Assembly: GCA_030141605.1 (NCBI GenBank)
Contig: JAQGDQ010001567.1
Location: forward strand, 1-34,562
Reading direction: 5' to 3'
Source: Tubiluchus corallicola
Taxonomy: Eukaryota; Priapulida; Priapulimorpha; Priapulimorphida; Tubiluchidae
DNA: 34,562 nucleotides
The notes under the pieces were generated by a model. It ran no database searches. It was not told where the DNA came from and saw only the letters and a program-made list of their open reading frames with translations. The position numbers and the translations under genes were made by a program. This document shows, in pieces, positions 1 through 8,680 of this stretch (position 1 is its first letter; each line of letters opens with the position of its first letter).

Positions 1-142
1 GTTCGTTACGCTGTGTTACATTACATTATATTATAACTAAACGTGCATTTGTGTCACAATTCTAATTGTACTGCAGTTCAGTTATTAACTCCACTGTCAG
101 TTAACTGGACATAGCCAAAAACTACTATAGGCATAGACTTAC

Positions 143-308
143 CATTCCAGTACCATTTCGTTTACGGTACTGTTCATGTTGCAGCTCATAAACTTATCAT
201 CTTGTATAATATTCAGTTTATGATTTTTTTTCATGAACTCCAGCTGTACCAGTGAGAAATTACCTAATTTTGTGAATGGACCTGTAGAACTGGCTACATT
301 GAAGGAAC
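143..308 (-). CDS. Candidate minus-strand exon, unknown product
   Basis: On the minus strand an acceptor (GCTGCTTAG at 310-309) opens a 166-bp frame that ends in GGAATG|GTAAGT (donor at 142-137). It enters with two bases of a split codon and encodes 54 codons without a stop, including LGNFSLVQLEF and CNMNSTVNEMVLEW. I do not recognise the product. The codons read like protein, but one short frame is weak evidence. Confidence 0.3.
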
Positions 309-411
309 CTAAGCAGCTATGCCAACAGAATGATATCACGTGTTGAAGGATCAGTGTGGCGTATCAAAGAAATGATATCAGACGTCAATTAAAAAACAAC
401 GTAAATAATGA

Positions 412-458
412 CGATGATGATGATGTGATGATGATGATGATGATGATCATGTGCTGCT

Positions 459-489
<31 letters not shown>

Positions 490-492
490 ATA
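412..492. repeat. Compound microsatellite (GAT)n-(CTG)n-(ATG)n
   Basis: An imperfect GAT run changes to about six CTG/TGC units and back to GAT units. It lies in non-coding DNA. The rest of 309-912 shows no gene. Confidence 0.9.
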
Positions 493-912
493 ATCTTCAT
501 TTAAAGTCGGCTTTTTGGATAAACAATAAACACAAGCTCCAATAAGCTCCGATTGTAAATAGCAGTCTACAACTACATAACAGAGACTATTATTACCCCA
601 CTTTTACCCTAAATGCCATATGCCAGGCAAAGCAACAGCAGGTACCATTTTTAAAGTTTTTGGTGCGACCCGATCTCATAGTACAGTTGTTCTACACAAA
701 AATTAAATACTACAAGTAAATAAGTTGTCACGAATCGATTGAGTTATTTTAACTCACAAGGAACGTAAGGAACCAAGGCAATTTCCGTTTGTGCGCAAAA
801 CTATCGTATTTCTTCTCTTTTTTTGGTCGAACTATTTTGGCTGTAAGCGTAACGATAGGGAACTACTTGTGAAGAGCAGAACTGTGGAATACCTTATCCA
901 AAGAAATAAAGA

Positions 913-1083
913 CTAGAGGGTAACTGTCTGTAAAAGGTCCTCTCTCAAATGCCTTTTGAAAGTGTCAACTAATGAAGCACTGATGGTTGATGATGAAAGA
1001 TGATTCCAATGTTGAACTACGCAATGCCTAAAGAAATGTGATCTGATATTGGTTCTAGCTGGTTGCACAAATAACGAAGCTTT
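913..1083 (-). pseudogene. LINE (non-LTR retrotransposon) C-terminal fragment
   Basis: On the minus strand a 56-codon frame ends at TAG (915-913). It reads SHFFRHCVVQHWNHL, then SLVDTFKRHLRED. This matches the familiar end of LINE reverse transcriptase proteins, of the type R-x-x-FF-x-x-R-V-x-x-x-WN-x-L followed by S-x-x-x-FK-x-x-L. No upstream reverse transcriptase is attached, so it is a truncated relic (LINE copies are usually truncated at the 5' end). The clade cannot be assigned from this piece. Confidence 0.7.
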
Positions 1084-1983
1084 AAACAATTATTTAATTA
1101 ATTTTTTTAGTTAACTAAATTCTTTTAGTTAATTTGACTTCTGCTTCAACACAGTTGGTTTGACTGTTTGTTTGGTTGTTTGTTTTTGTCTGTTACAGCA
1201 GTAAGCCATTTACTCAAAAACTATCTGACAGATTTCCAGAAACTTTGTGAAGAAAGGCGGGTATAGAGCACAAAAATTGGAATCGTTTCGCCAGTTCTCT
1301 TTTCGCAAAACTTGACCGAACACCGCATATAAAAAAACACACGAAAATCACTTCACGAGTAACCTTTACTCATTAGTGTATAGCCTTATAGACTTGATAC
1401 GCATATGATTGTCAGTCTATTAATTACTACCGCCAAAATTAATCATGAAAAGGGCAGATAAACACTATGTGGAACATTCGTCCATTACTCGATAGAAATC
1501 CAATCTGCTTCTTACTGAGCGCATTCTAGTTTTCTTATAAAATCAATTCCATCAAAATAACACGTGCCATTTTTCCTACTTTTCCATTTGTGCCGTTTTT
1601 TTCTATACCATTTTTACCTGCGCCATTTTTCTGTGCCATTTTACCGTGCCATTTTTCCCTGTACAATTTTTACCGCGCACCCTATAGTCTACATACGCCC
1701 ATTTTAGAGCTGCTATGCGATTTAGATAGGAAGAAAGACCAATACTTGATAAATATGACGAAGGGTAGCTGTAAGGATTCTCACTGAAATTCACGCTTGG
1801 CTCTTCCTCCATCCATATGGAATGTCACTGCGTTTTTGAACATTCATATGTAGTTTTCACGGATATAAGGTATAAGTTTCGAACAAATTTAAAAAGAACC
1901 ACCAACACAATACCTGAACAAAGCAAATCCATATTTTTCATGCCAGTTAAACAAGCAAAATAATATTATAATCTGTGTACCTG
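1084..1983. other. Stretch with no assignable gene
   Basis: AT-rich DNA. A minus-strand frame at 1812-1603 starts MEEEPSVNFSENPYSYPSSY and runs into a degenerate repeat of a short GTGCCATTTTT-like unit (1562-1675). It could be a short exon, but no donor/acceptor pairing fits the exons at 2047 and 143, so it is not called as a gene. Confidence 0.4.
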
Positions 1984-2046
1984 TAAGTCTTGCGTGCCCT
2001 GGGCTGCTTGTCGGGTTTGCGTAGGCTCCCTATTTGCACAACTTAC

Positions 2047-2132
2047 CTTTACTGCAGCTCCTCCTAATAATGCTGCCTGCGTCCTAGCGATTTCTTGCAT
2101 TTCCTGTCTTTTCCTGGCTCTAGATCTGGATC
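2047..2132 (-). CDS. Candidate minus-strand exon (RQEMQEIARTQAAL)
   Basis: Minus-strand acceptor TTACTTAG (2134-2133) and donor GTAAAG|GTAAGT (2046-2041). Phase 1 in and 0 out; 28 codons including SRSRARKRQEMQEIARTQAA, a basic, probably helical stretch. It joins in frame with the exon at 2881-2770. The frame also stays open through this donor to a second one, TTACAG|GTACAC at 1984/1983, so a longer form 1984-2132 is possible. No family recognised. Confidence 0.45.
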
Positions 2133-2281
2133 CTAAGTAAGAAATGAAAACTAACTAAGCCCACTTAGTGTGTAGCAAAGCTTGAGGCCTTTTTTTCTTA
2201 TTGTGGGTTTGAGTATAACAGCAGAACCACCAACAACAGTTTTACAAATGAAGATGCCTTACTGTCCAGAAACTCATAATG

Positions 2282-2349
2282 GGTTGCTATGTTGCTATGA
2301 CCTAAGAAAGAGTGTTTATGATGTCACCAAGAATGTCCTCACTCCCAAC
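2282..2349. repeat. Dispersed motif copy A
   Basis: One of four related stretches (others at 3253-3310, 6042-6083 and 8617-8680) sharing GTTGCTA, then AAGAGTGTTTATG, then a TGACGTCA-like core and AATGTCC. Flanking sequence is not shared. It lies upstream, in the minus sense, of the exon-like segment at 2132. Confidence 0.5.
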
Positions 2350-2769
2350 ACGCCAAATTTGCCATGAAGAAGAAGTTTGGACAAAGTTGTCCCGTGCCTA
2401 ACGGTGTAGTGATATAATTATTATCATATTATTATTCAGATTCAATTATTTAAGCTGAGCATACACTCCGTAGTCTTAAGAAGATTACCAGCTATTATAC
2501 CTTCCATAAACCACCAATAAGATTTAATTTATATAATAAATTTAATGAAAATAATAATAACACTTTTCTGTAGGAAGAACTGTAGGATTAATAAATACTT
2601 AAGAGAAAAGATGTAGGAACTATGAAACTGTAAAGTTTATTTTAAAAATTTAATTTCGTCTTCCCCAGTGTTGTGATTTGAGAATCTCTCCGCCCAGAGC
2701 CAAGAGGATGCTACAAGAAACGGTTTACGACTGCATAAAAAAGAATAGTTTTTTTAAATAATTGAATAC

Positions 2770-2881
2770 CTGCTACTCTGAATCTAGTTGAATTGAATTC
2801 TGCCTTTGTACTTCGCAAGAAATCATTAAGCTTGTACATCAGTGTTGCTCCATTCTCTTCTAGTCCTCTCTTCCAAATTCG
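2770..2881 (-). CDS. Candidate minus-strand exon (RIWKRGLEENGATLMYKL)
   Basis: Minus-strand acceptor CCGTTTCTAG (2883-2882) and donor GTAGCAG|GTATTC. Phase 0 in and 1 out; 37 codons, including RIWKRGLEENGATLMYKL and NDFLRSTKAEF. The split Gly codon is completed by the exon at 2132, giving a continuous frame of 66 codons. Good splice sites plus matching phase make this the best-supported pair on the minus strand. No family recognised. Confidence 0.45.
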
Positions 2882-2970
2882 CTAGAAACGGTAAATGCAA
2901 AATAGTTCAACTAAATAGATAATGCAGAATCGATCAGAAAAAAATCATTCCCGCAAAACTAGCTCGTTAC

Positions 2971-3100
2971 CTTTCATCCTAACAGAGGCTTTAGCCGAAG
3001 AAACCATGTAGCACTGTTTTCTGCTTTCAAGGAGCTGTAAATTTCCTGCCAAGAACCTATGGGATGAAGAGAAACCCGGTCTACACGATGGTGTGGGTCT
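2971..3100 (-). pseudogene. Exon-like minus-strand segment with internal stop
   Basis: A good acceptor (CATCTCTTTCAG) and donor (GAAAG|GTAACG) delimit 130 bp. The frame that would meet the exon at 2881 in phase encodes RVDRVSLHPIGSWQEIYSSL and AENSATWFLRLKPLLG, but its second-last codon is TGA. A second frame is open throughout but leaves in the wrong phase. It is either a decayed exon or not an exon at all. Confidence 0.3.
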
Positions 3101-3252
3101 CTGAAAGAGATGAAGGATTGCGAGTTGATTGAGGCAACGTTTTAGCATTACGGTTCATGGTTTTGCAAGAGAATTTAAAGAAATTTGCCTCTAAAGTACT
3201 TGCTTTTACTTGAGAATCCACCCGGAATAGAAGCAATCTACTAGCCAAGAAA

Positions 3253-3310
3253 CTGTTGCTATGACGTCCAAATCTAATGAGCTAACATTTGTGACATCAG
3301 TGAGGACGTC
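3253..3310. repeat. Dispersed motif copy B
   Basis: The most diverged copy of the family: GTTGCTATGACGTC, then an insertion, then GTGACATCAGTGAGGACGTC. It overlaps coding-like frames on both strands. Confidence 0.4.
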
Positions 3311-3590
3311 TACTGTCGTTGACCACAGATATTGAAGACATCTATAGTCATAGATATCTCACAGACATACCAGATAAGTCTCTGGTATTGTATGCTTTTA
3401 ATTCTGCCATTGGAAGAGAGGATAACCGAGTGGTCACGATAACTACTTAGCATCCAAAGTGAAGCAATGCTAAAAACGGTTTGTAAATGGATAGAGGACA
3501 GATACAATACTAACTGTGCAGTGTCATTCAGCATGCTGATCTCATTGAGTTACGATGTATTTGCATCTGAACATGAGTGAGGCACCGCTT
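3305..3590. other. Region open on both strands, status unclear
   Basis: The + strand reads SLVLYAFNSAIGREDNRVV to a stop at about 3450, then in the next frame SIQSEAMLKTVCKWIEDRYN and NCAVSFSMLISLSYDVFAS. The minus strand has a 74-codon frame (3534-3310). The two + segments adjoin with a one-base shift, which would suit a decayed coding region. No domain is recognised. Confidence 0.3.
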
Positions 3591-3790
3591 CAGGTTCAAT
3601 ACTAACACAGATAATTAACCTTCGTAATGAATTAAGTTTGCACCAGTGGTTGCAAATGGCAGTGTACCTTGGTAAAACTGCACAGTAAACGACCGTGTGC
3701 TATAAAAACTCACTTTCCACGTTCCTAATGTTGCACATCAATAATATTATATACACTTTCCGAATTCCAAAGTACTTTTTTATTTCAAGC

Positions 3791-3867
3791 AATAATTATT
3801 GTTGGTGTTGTAGTTGTCGTTGGTGTTGGTGTTGGTGTTGTTGCTGTTGCTGTTGGTGTTGGTAATA
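3791..3867. repeat. Imperfect (GTTGGT)n microsatellite
   Basis: A run of GTTGGT and GTTGCT hexamers with no strand-specific coding sense. The rest of 3591-4534 is AT-rich, with scattered CAGAAAA / TTTCTGGG motifs repeated in inverse orientation around 4945-5020, possibly the frayed ends of an old transposon into which the 4535 SINE inserted. Confidence 0.6.
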
Positions 3868-4534
3868 ATCCTGCACCTCAATAGGTTTAGGTCATTTCTC
3901 AGAAAAAGTTCGTCACAATAAACTTTTTTTACAATAAAATAACATCTCAGAAAAAAACTGCCAGAAATGTTTTCCCAGAAAATATTTTTCCTAGATAACT
4001 CATTTCACAGAAAAAACCTTTCCTAGAAAAATCACGGCTAGATTTTCAAAAATTTTACTGAATCTCGTGTTCTATGTCTTTGTTTACTTCTCTCTCTTTA
4101 CCGCCCTCGCTTCCTTCACCCTCATATCCTCTTTCTTTCTCCCCCCTCCCTCTTGTTGTTTCTCTTTCTGCCATCCTTTAATTATCTGCAGTGCTTTGAC
4201 TAATGACTATCAACAATCGGAATCATTTAAAATGACGCAATATTTAAGGTGTCAATTTTTTTTACTTTTTTTTAAACTTCGTTGGTGCAATTTAAAGTTG
4301 TTTTAGGATAAAATTCCTTTCTGTCAGTAATTTGCACTGAATCATTTGCTGCATATAATCACTTTAAATTCAATTGATTGTCATAGTATTTGAAATATAT
4401 TTTAATAAATAATAGAAATTATAAAAATGTGAAAACACCAAGGCTTTGAGAACCACACAGATTTGTTAATATCTTGAGGTCAACATTTTACCAATAAATT
4501 AAGCTTCTTCGGAAGTTTTTTTACAGGTTCTTTT

Positions 4535-4780
4535 GTGGCAGAACCGGATCCTTGCTCATTTAAAAGGTAATTCCGTGAGATGAAACACTGAACTGGTAAA
4601 GTTACATACGGATGCATTTACATCTTCTCTACACAACAAGAAATGAACGAAATAGTTCGGAATCACAGTAAAAGTAACTTGAGTGTGAGCCCAAGAGTGA
4701 TTTTCCTAAGCAGTCTCCCAACAAATCAGTTTTTAGGCAACTTTGGTGTTGCTTAACTTCGGTAACGAATCACAACGCCG
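4535..4780 (-). mobile_element. tRNA-derived SINE, copy 1
   Basis: It aligns with 6267-6495 over its whole length: AGAACC near the left end, ACTGAACTGG in the middle, and TTAACTTC followed by CACAACGCC at the right end, with the same order and similar spacing. Copy 2 has clear tRNA-type A and B boxes on the minus strand; this copy is more eroded. The two copies define a family about 240 bp long. Confidence 0.55.
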
Positions 4781-5677
4781 TGATTACTCACTATTGTGCA
4801 TATTCAAATATCAACATGATACCCTACCAAATCGTTCTGACGTTACAAATCGAGATCTACTTTCTTGCCTTTGCGAGTTGACCATTTTTTCATTCTATGA
4901 TCCCTATTAATCAATAGATAAAATAAACTACTTTTTATTGCGCATTATCTTTTCTGGGAAAAAACATTTTCTGTGAAATTTCTGTACTTTTTGTCGGAGA
5001 GGAAAAATTTTCTGGGAAACGAGTCTATACCACTGCTGCCACAATTGATCCTATTTAAACATCGTTACTTTTATTATCATAATAATAATATAGGTATAAT
5101 TACATCATGGAGATATACTGTAATTTTTATCTGGGCCTGATAATTGTAATAATAGTTAACATATGTTAATATGTTAATTATATCAATAAATACAGTAAAA
5201 ACTCCACTGTTAGTAGGAACATTTCTGTTACAAGGTCCTGCAGTCTTACTGTAGTGCCTACTGCAGTATCATGTGCCAACTGTGATCATGCTAACACACC
5301 GCAGATAGTTATCGAACCTGCTGATATATGTAGCAATTTTCACTCTGAAGTAACTGCTGGTTGATGCTGAAGTAGTCAAAGGTTTTTTGACAGCATGTGA
5401 CAAGGTGGATTCTATTTTATATTTGCAATGATGGAAATTATCACGGTCTTAGTTAATGATACTTACAAATATCTGTCACAAATACATGTACAGCATAAAT
5501 AGATTAATATGTTATACAATAATATAATATTTTCGTCTGACTACATTACTGCTAAATGCGTAATGTCGCTTTCATTTAATTCACATTACTTGGGGAAGAC
5601 CTTTCCATTTTCTGAAAGGTTTCCCTACTCGCAAATTACTTCTTCGAAATGAACAATACAAGAGCGTTGCTGTTCAA
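4781..5677. other. No gene seen
   Basis: AT-rich DNA with short AATAATA stretches. No frame with matching splice sites and no recognisable element beyond the inverse CAGAAAA motifs noted above. Confidence 0.5.
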
Positions 5678-5857
5678 GTACTTACCCTTGCAGTTCCTTC
5701 AGAATCTTAGGTTCTTACTGGGGTACTTACCCTTGCAGTTCCTTCAGAATCTTGGGTTCTTACTGGGGTACTTACCCTTGCAGTTCCTTCAGAATCTTGG
5801 GTTCTTACCGGGGTCCGTACCCTTGCAGAATCTCTAAGATCTTGGGTCGTTAACAGT
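5678..5857 (-). repeat. 45-bp tandem repeat carrying repeated splice-donor-like sites
   Basis: Three 45-bp units (5678-5722, 5723-5767, 5768-5812) and a diverged fourth. On the minus strand each near-identical unit holds GCAAGG|GTAAGT. As 45 is a multiple of three, the frame from the adjoining exon-like segment stays open, with the peptide unit TARVSTPVRTQDSEG repeated. Confidence 0.85.
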
Positions 5858-5877
5858 GTCTGTGATAGCTTGCCTTC
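5821..5877 (-). CDS. Candidate minus-strand 57-bp exon
   Basis: Acceptor CCTTATTTCAG (5880-5878) and donor GCAAGG|GTACGG. Phase 0 both ends; it encodes EGKLSQTLLTTQDLRDSAR. Its phase would allow joining between 8487-8570 and 2770-2881. The adjoining tandem repeat multiplies possible donors. Short and unrecognised. Confidence 0.3.
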
Positions 5878-6041
5878 CTGAAATAAGGAAGAACTCGAAA
5901 ACACATAAACCTGTTGGTCTCGAAAGTTTAACGATTTTAGTCGTAATTTCTCAGGAGTTTAAATAAAAATTAACAAACCTCCGTCAGTAGATTTGCTGAG
6001 CAACTCCGGAGTTCTTGCCCTCTTGTGGTAACTAAGAAGCT

Positions 6042-6083
6042 GTTGCTAAGAAGTGTTTATGGCGTCACAGGAAAATGTCCCCA
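6042..6083. repeat. Dispersed motif copy C
   Basis: GTTGCTAAGAAGTGTTTATG, then GCGTCAC and AAAATGTCC. Closest in wording to copy A. Confidence 0.5.
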
Positions 6084-6266
6084 AACCGGGCTACATGTCA
6101 TTTCCGTATAAGATGACATCTGTATAAAGTTTAAATAAACGATTAACAAAACGCTACTAGAGGGTCTATTTAAATTATACAGTAATTATTGTTTTTTTTT
6201 TGTACAGTTCGGAATCGTGCAAGCTATAATCCAGCATTCATTAGCAGGTCAAACTGATTTTATGCT

Positions 6267-6495
6267 TATGGCGAGACTAGAACCTCGCTTATTGTCAAGG
6301 CAAAGCCACTAAGATGAGCCACTGAACTGGCAGAGGTGGCTTAATCACATTGAGATGTAAGTACGACTTTCCTCTACAAGGTAAACAGCCAGAATCAGCA
6401 TGAACCTGCTTTGAGGGAGAACGAAAGTTTGTCATTCATCCATTAGCTGACCAGCCTGTGCGCCATTCTTAACTTCAATCACCAAGCACAACGCC
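6267..6495 (-). mobile_element. tRNA-derived SINE, copy 2
   Basis: On the minus strand it has an A-box-like TGGCTCATCTTAGTGG (6321-6306) and a B-box-like GGTTCTAGTCT (6284-6274), at a spacing suited to an internal RNA polymerase III promoter. It then lacks the 3' part of a tRNA gene, as SINE heads do. The homologous copy at 4535-4780 shows it is a repeat, not a single tRNA gene. Confidence 0.6.
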
Positions 6496-6879
6496 ACAAC
6501 CAGTCAGCCAAAATAAGAGACATACACAAGTGCAGTGTCATTGTCAAAAGTGGGTGTTGATAATAATAGCTGCACGTCTGCAGACGACACTGAGACCCAA
6601 AAATCATTGCGCAAATTGCCCTTTGATATATTAATTTTTATCATGCATATCCACGCTTAGGGCACAAGGATGACAGAAATAAAAAAATTAAAACAAAAGC
6701 CCTAGCTTAGGCGTATTCACTACGTTCTTTTTCTGTCAATGGACGAGGCAGGCCTTCAGAATTCTACGTTAGTTGCTCCCTGGTGAAGCCATAATTGAAC
6801 TATCTGGTACGCCTTTAACTGCTATTTCTGGTAACACCCAGCAGTTAATATCTTGGATTCCGCACGAAAGCTCTGAAAA

Positions 6880-6950
6880 CCTTTTGCACGCCAACTGAGA
6901 TTCGAACCTACGCCTTCTTCTTTCACCGTCCAATTCGCTGTGAAGAAAGT
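6880..6950 (-). mobile_element. tRNA-like B box, possible SINE head
   Basis: On the minus strand GGTTCGAATCT (6907-6897) matches the B-box consensus, preceded by GCGAATTGGACGGTG. No full tRNA cloverleaf is apparent. Adjoining sequence to 7320 shows no gene. Confidence 0.4.
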
Positions 6951-7321
6951 GTTTATATAAGCTCCTGGACGGAAAGAATGATCATTACACTTTTCTGTAA
7001 ATTCGTAACTAGTTTTGCTTTCAACCTACATATTTCTATAGAACTTATAACGATGTATTTAAGTAGTAATTAGCGTTTGTGTAGAGTGTAGAGTGAGAAA
7101 ATGTTACATACACAATATATTACTTTAATAAAATAACCAATAAGGCTGATATTTTAGTGAATATCAATTTTTTAAGTAATAATAATTTCGTTTAGGCATG
7201 GTCAAGAGATTATACCTTGAGCACCTCAACGCTTATTTTCAAGGCGGTCCTGATTATTATTACCTGCACGTTCCATCAATAAAGCTTGATCGAAGAACCG
7301 GCGGTACTATTTCCTAATTCT

Positions 7322-7405
7322 TTGGTATGACTCGGTCGGGAGTTGAACCAGAAACCTCCCTGGCATGAAGCGCGCACAACTGGATGACCGGATTCTGATG
7401 CTCTC
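7322..7405 (-). mobile_element. tRNA-like B box, possible SINE head
   Basis: On the minus strand GGTTCAACTCC (7349-7339), preceded by GTTGTGCGCGCTTCATGCC, resembles the D/anticodon to T-arm part of a tRNA. Different wording from the 6267 family. No full tRNA structure was found. The stretch 7406-7980 holds nothing I can name. Confidence 0.4.
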
Positions 7406-7981
7406 AAAACCGACAATTCAGAAAAATCCAAGTAGCCTTCTCATTAGGCTTGCTATGTGGGTGAGGGTGACTGGCTGCCTCACATGTTAAGCATGTTAAT
7501 TATTATTGTTGAGCAGGTTCCATGACGAATGTACTACCCACCCCTTTTGGTAATGTGGGATTCGGAAGGAAGTTCACAACACGTATACCAAAAAATTAGT
7601 CCCTTCAAAAGTGATTAATTTTTTTACAAATTTAAACGCGTTATAATTGGTGGTTACCTCAATTAGATCTTCTGACTGTTTGGATTTTTTGCAATTAATT
7701 AAATTATAATGTTTAATTAAAATTCGCCCATAATCCCGACTGTTTGGCGAGGTAATATGAGAACATGACACGTGTCAGCAGAGCAGCCGATAAAGAGAGT
7801 ACAGTAGTAAAAACGCAAAAATGTATCGCTGGTAAAAAATGATTGCACTTGTAGTCAGGTTATTGTCAAATTTAATGTGAAAAAATAAATACTTATTTAC
7901 TTACTTAATGACGGTCACTTATTTACAGTGATTTTATGCGTTTGTGTTTGACTGTCGCTGGATTTCCGTTGAAGACTGCAG

Positions 7982-8084
7982 TCAATCAAATTTTTGTATT
8001 ACGACGAACAAGCTCTTCGGGTTTCCTCTGAATTGCATGAAAGACGAATCAGTTGAGAAATGAACGGCGAATGCAGTGAATGCT
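7982..8084 (-). CDS. Candidate minus-strand terminal exon
   Basis: Good acceptor (GTGTTTTTCCTAG, 8086-8085), phase 2 in. It encodes AFTAFAVHFSTDSSFMQFRG and NPKSLFVVIQKFD, then TGA (7984-7982). Phase fits the segment at 8183. No family recognised. Confidence 0.25.
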
Positions 8085-8182
8085 CTAGGAAAAACACCTA
8101 TACTAACGGGACCCGGAGTCCAACCAAAGCGGCTAGCCTCCCCAAGGTAAAACATATGATTTCTTAATCTTGAGTGCAATAC

Positions 8183-8307
8183 CTTTCATTACAAAAGCCA
8201 ATATAAAAAGATGCTCTCCCAACAGCCGGAGTCTGCGTCAATAGTTCGCGTTTGCCTCTGGATGTTAAAATTGAGAAAACACGAAGCCTTAACCGAGTTT
8301 TGTGGAC
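8183..8307 (-). CDS. Candidate minus-strand exon with weak acceptor
   Basis: Donor AATGAAAG|GTATTG is good; the acceptor (AAAAGAG) lacks a pyrimidine tract. Phase 0 in and 2 out, encoding RVFSILTSRGKRELLTQTPA and VGRASFYIGFCNE. Two other minus frames and a + frame (8211-8396) are also open here, so the frame choice is uncertain. Confidence 0.22.
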
Positions 8308-8486
8308 CTCTTTTCAATATGGACAAAAAGCGCTCCTTGGTCTTCATTTCTGAGTTTCTAAGTAATTTCTCGAGTTTTAAAATTAAGGTTTTATAATACA
8401 TCTACCTTTCTCCAAGCTATTTATCATATTTTTTTCTAAATAAATAACAAAGAAATTCTATTATGATATTATTAAATTCTGTGTAC

Positions 8487-8570
8487 CTGTCTTCCTCGGA
8501 CTCTACGCGTGCACCCTCGGACAAACAAAAGTTCCACTAAATCTTTTTTTGCTTGAAGAACAGCATCCTT
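8487..8570 (-). CDS. Candidate minus-strand exon (KDAVLQAKKDLVELLF)
   Basis: Donor AAGACAG|GTACAC at 8487/8486; the acceptor is unclear (a weak AG at 8572-8571). Encodes KDAVLQAKKDLVELLFVRGC and then a basic tail TRRVRGRQ, a likely amphipathic helix. The donor surroundings resemble those at 1984 (both ACAG|GTACACAG). No family recognised. Confidence 0.32.
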
Positions 8571-8616
8571 CTCTTTATAGATTTGTTAGATAAAACGATA
8601 AACATCAAAGAGACGC

Positions 8617-8680
8617 GGTTGTCACCCAGTTAAAGAGTGGGTATTTATGGCGTCATTGCCCGTGTACGTAGTCCTCACTT
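8617..8680. repeat. Dispersed motif copy D
   Basis: GTTAAAGAGTGGGTATTTATG, then GCGTCA and GTCCTCACTT. Lies just upstream, in the minus sense, of the exon-like segment at 8570. Confidence 0.4.

Noticed and set aside
6267-6345. A functional tRNA gene
   Set aside because: A- and B-box motifs are present, but no complete acceptor stem or cloverleaf could be built, and a homologous repeat copy exists at 4535-4780.
8061-8145. Plus-strand candidate first exon of FGD6 (MNGECSECSRKNTYTNGT...)
   Set aside because: Its AAG|GTAAAA donor leaves at phase 0, but the exon at 12207 needs a phase-1 partner, and the minus strand is equally open here. Kept only as a note under the 7982-8570 finding.
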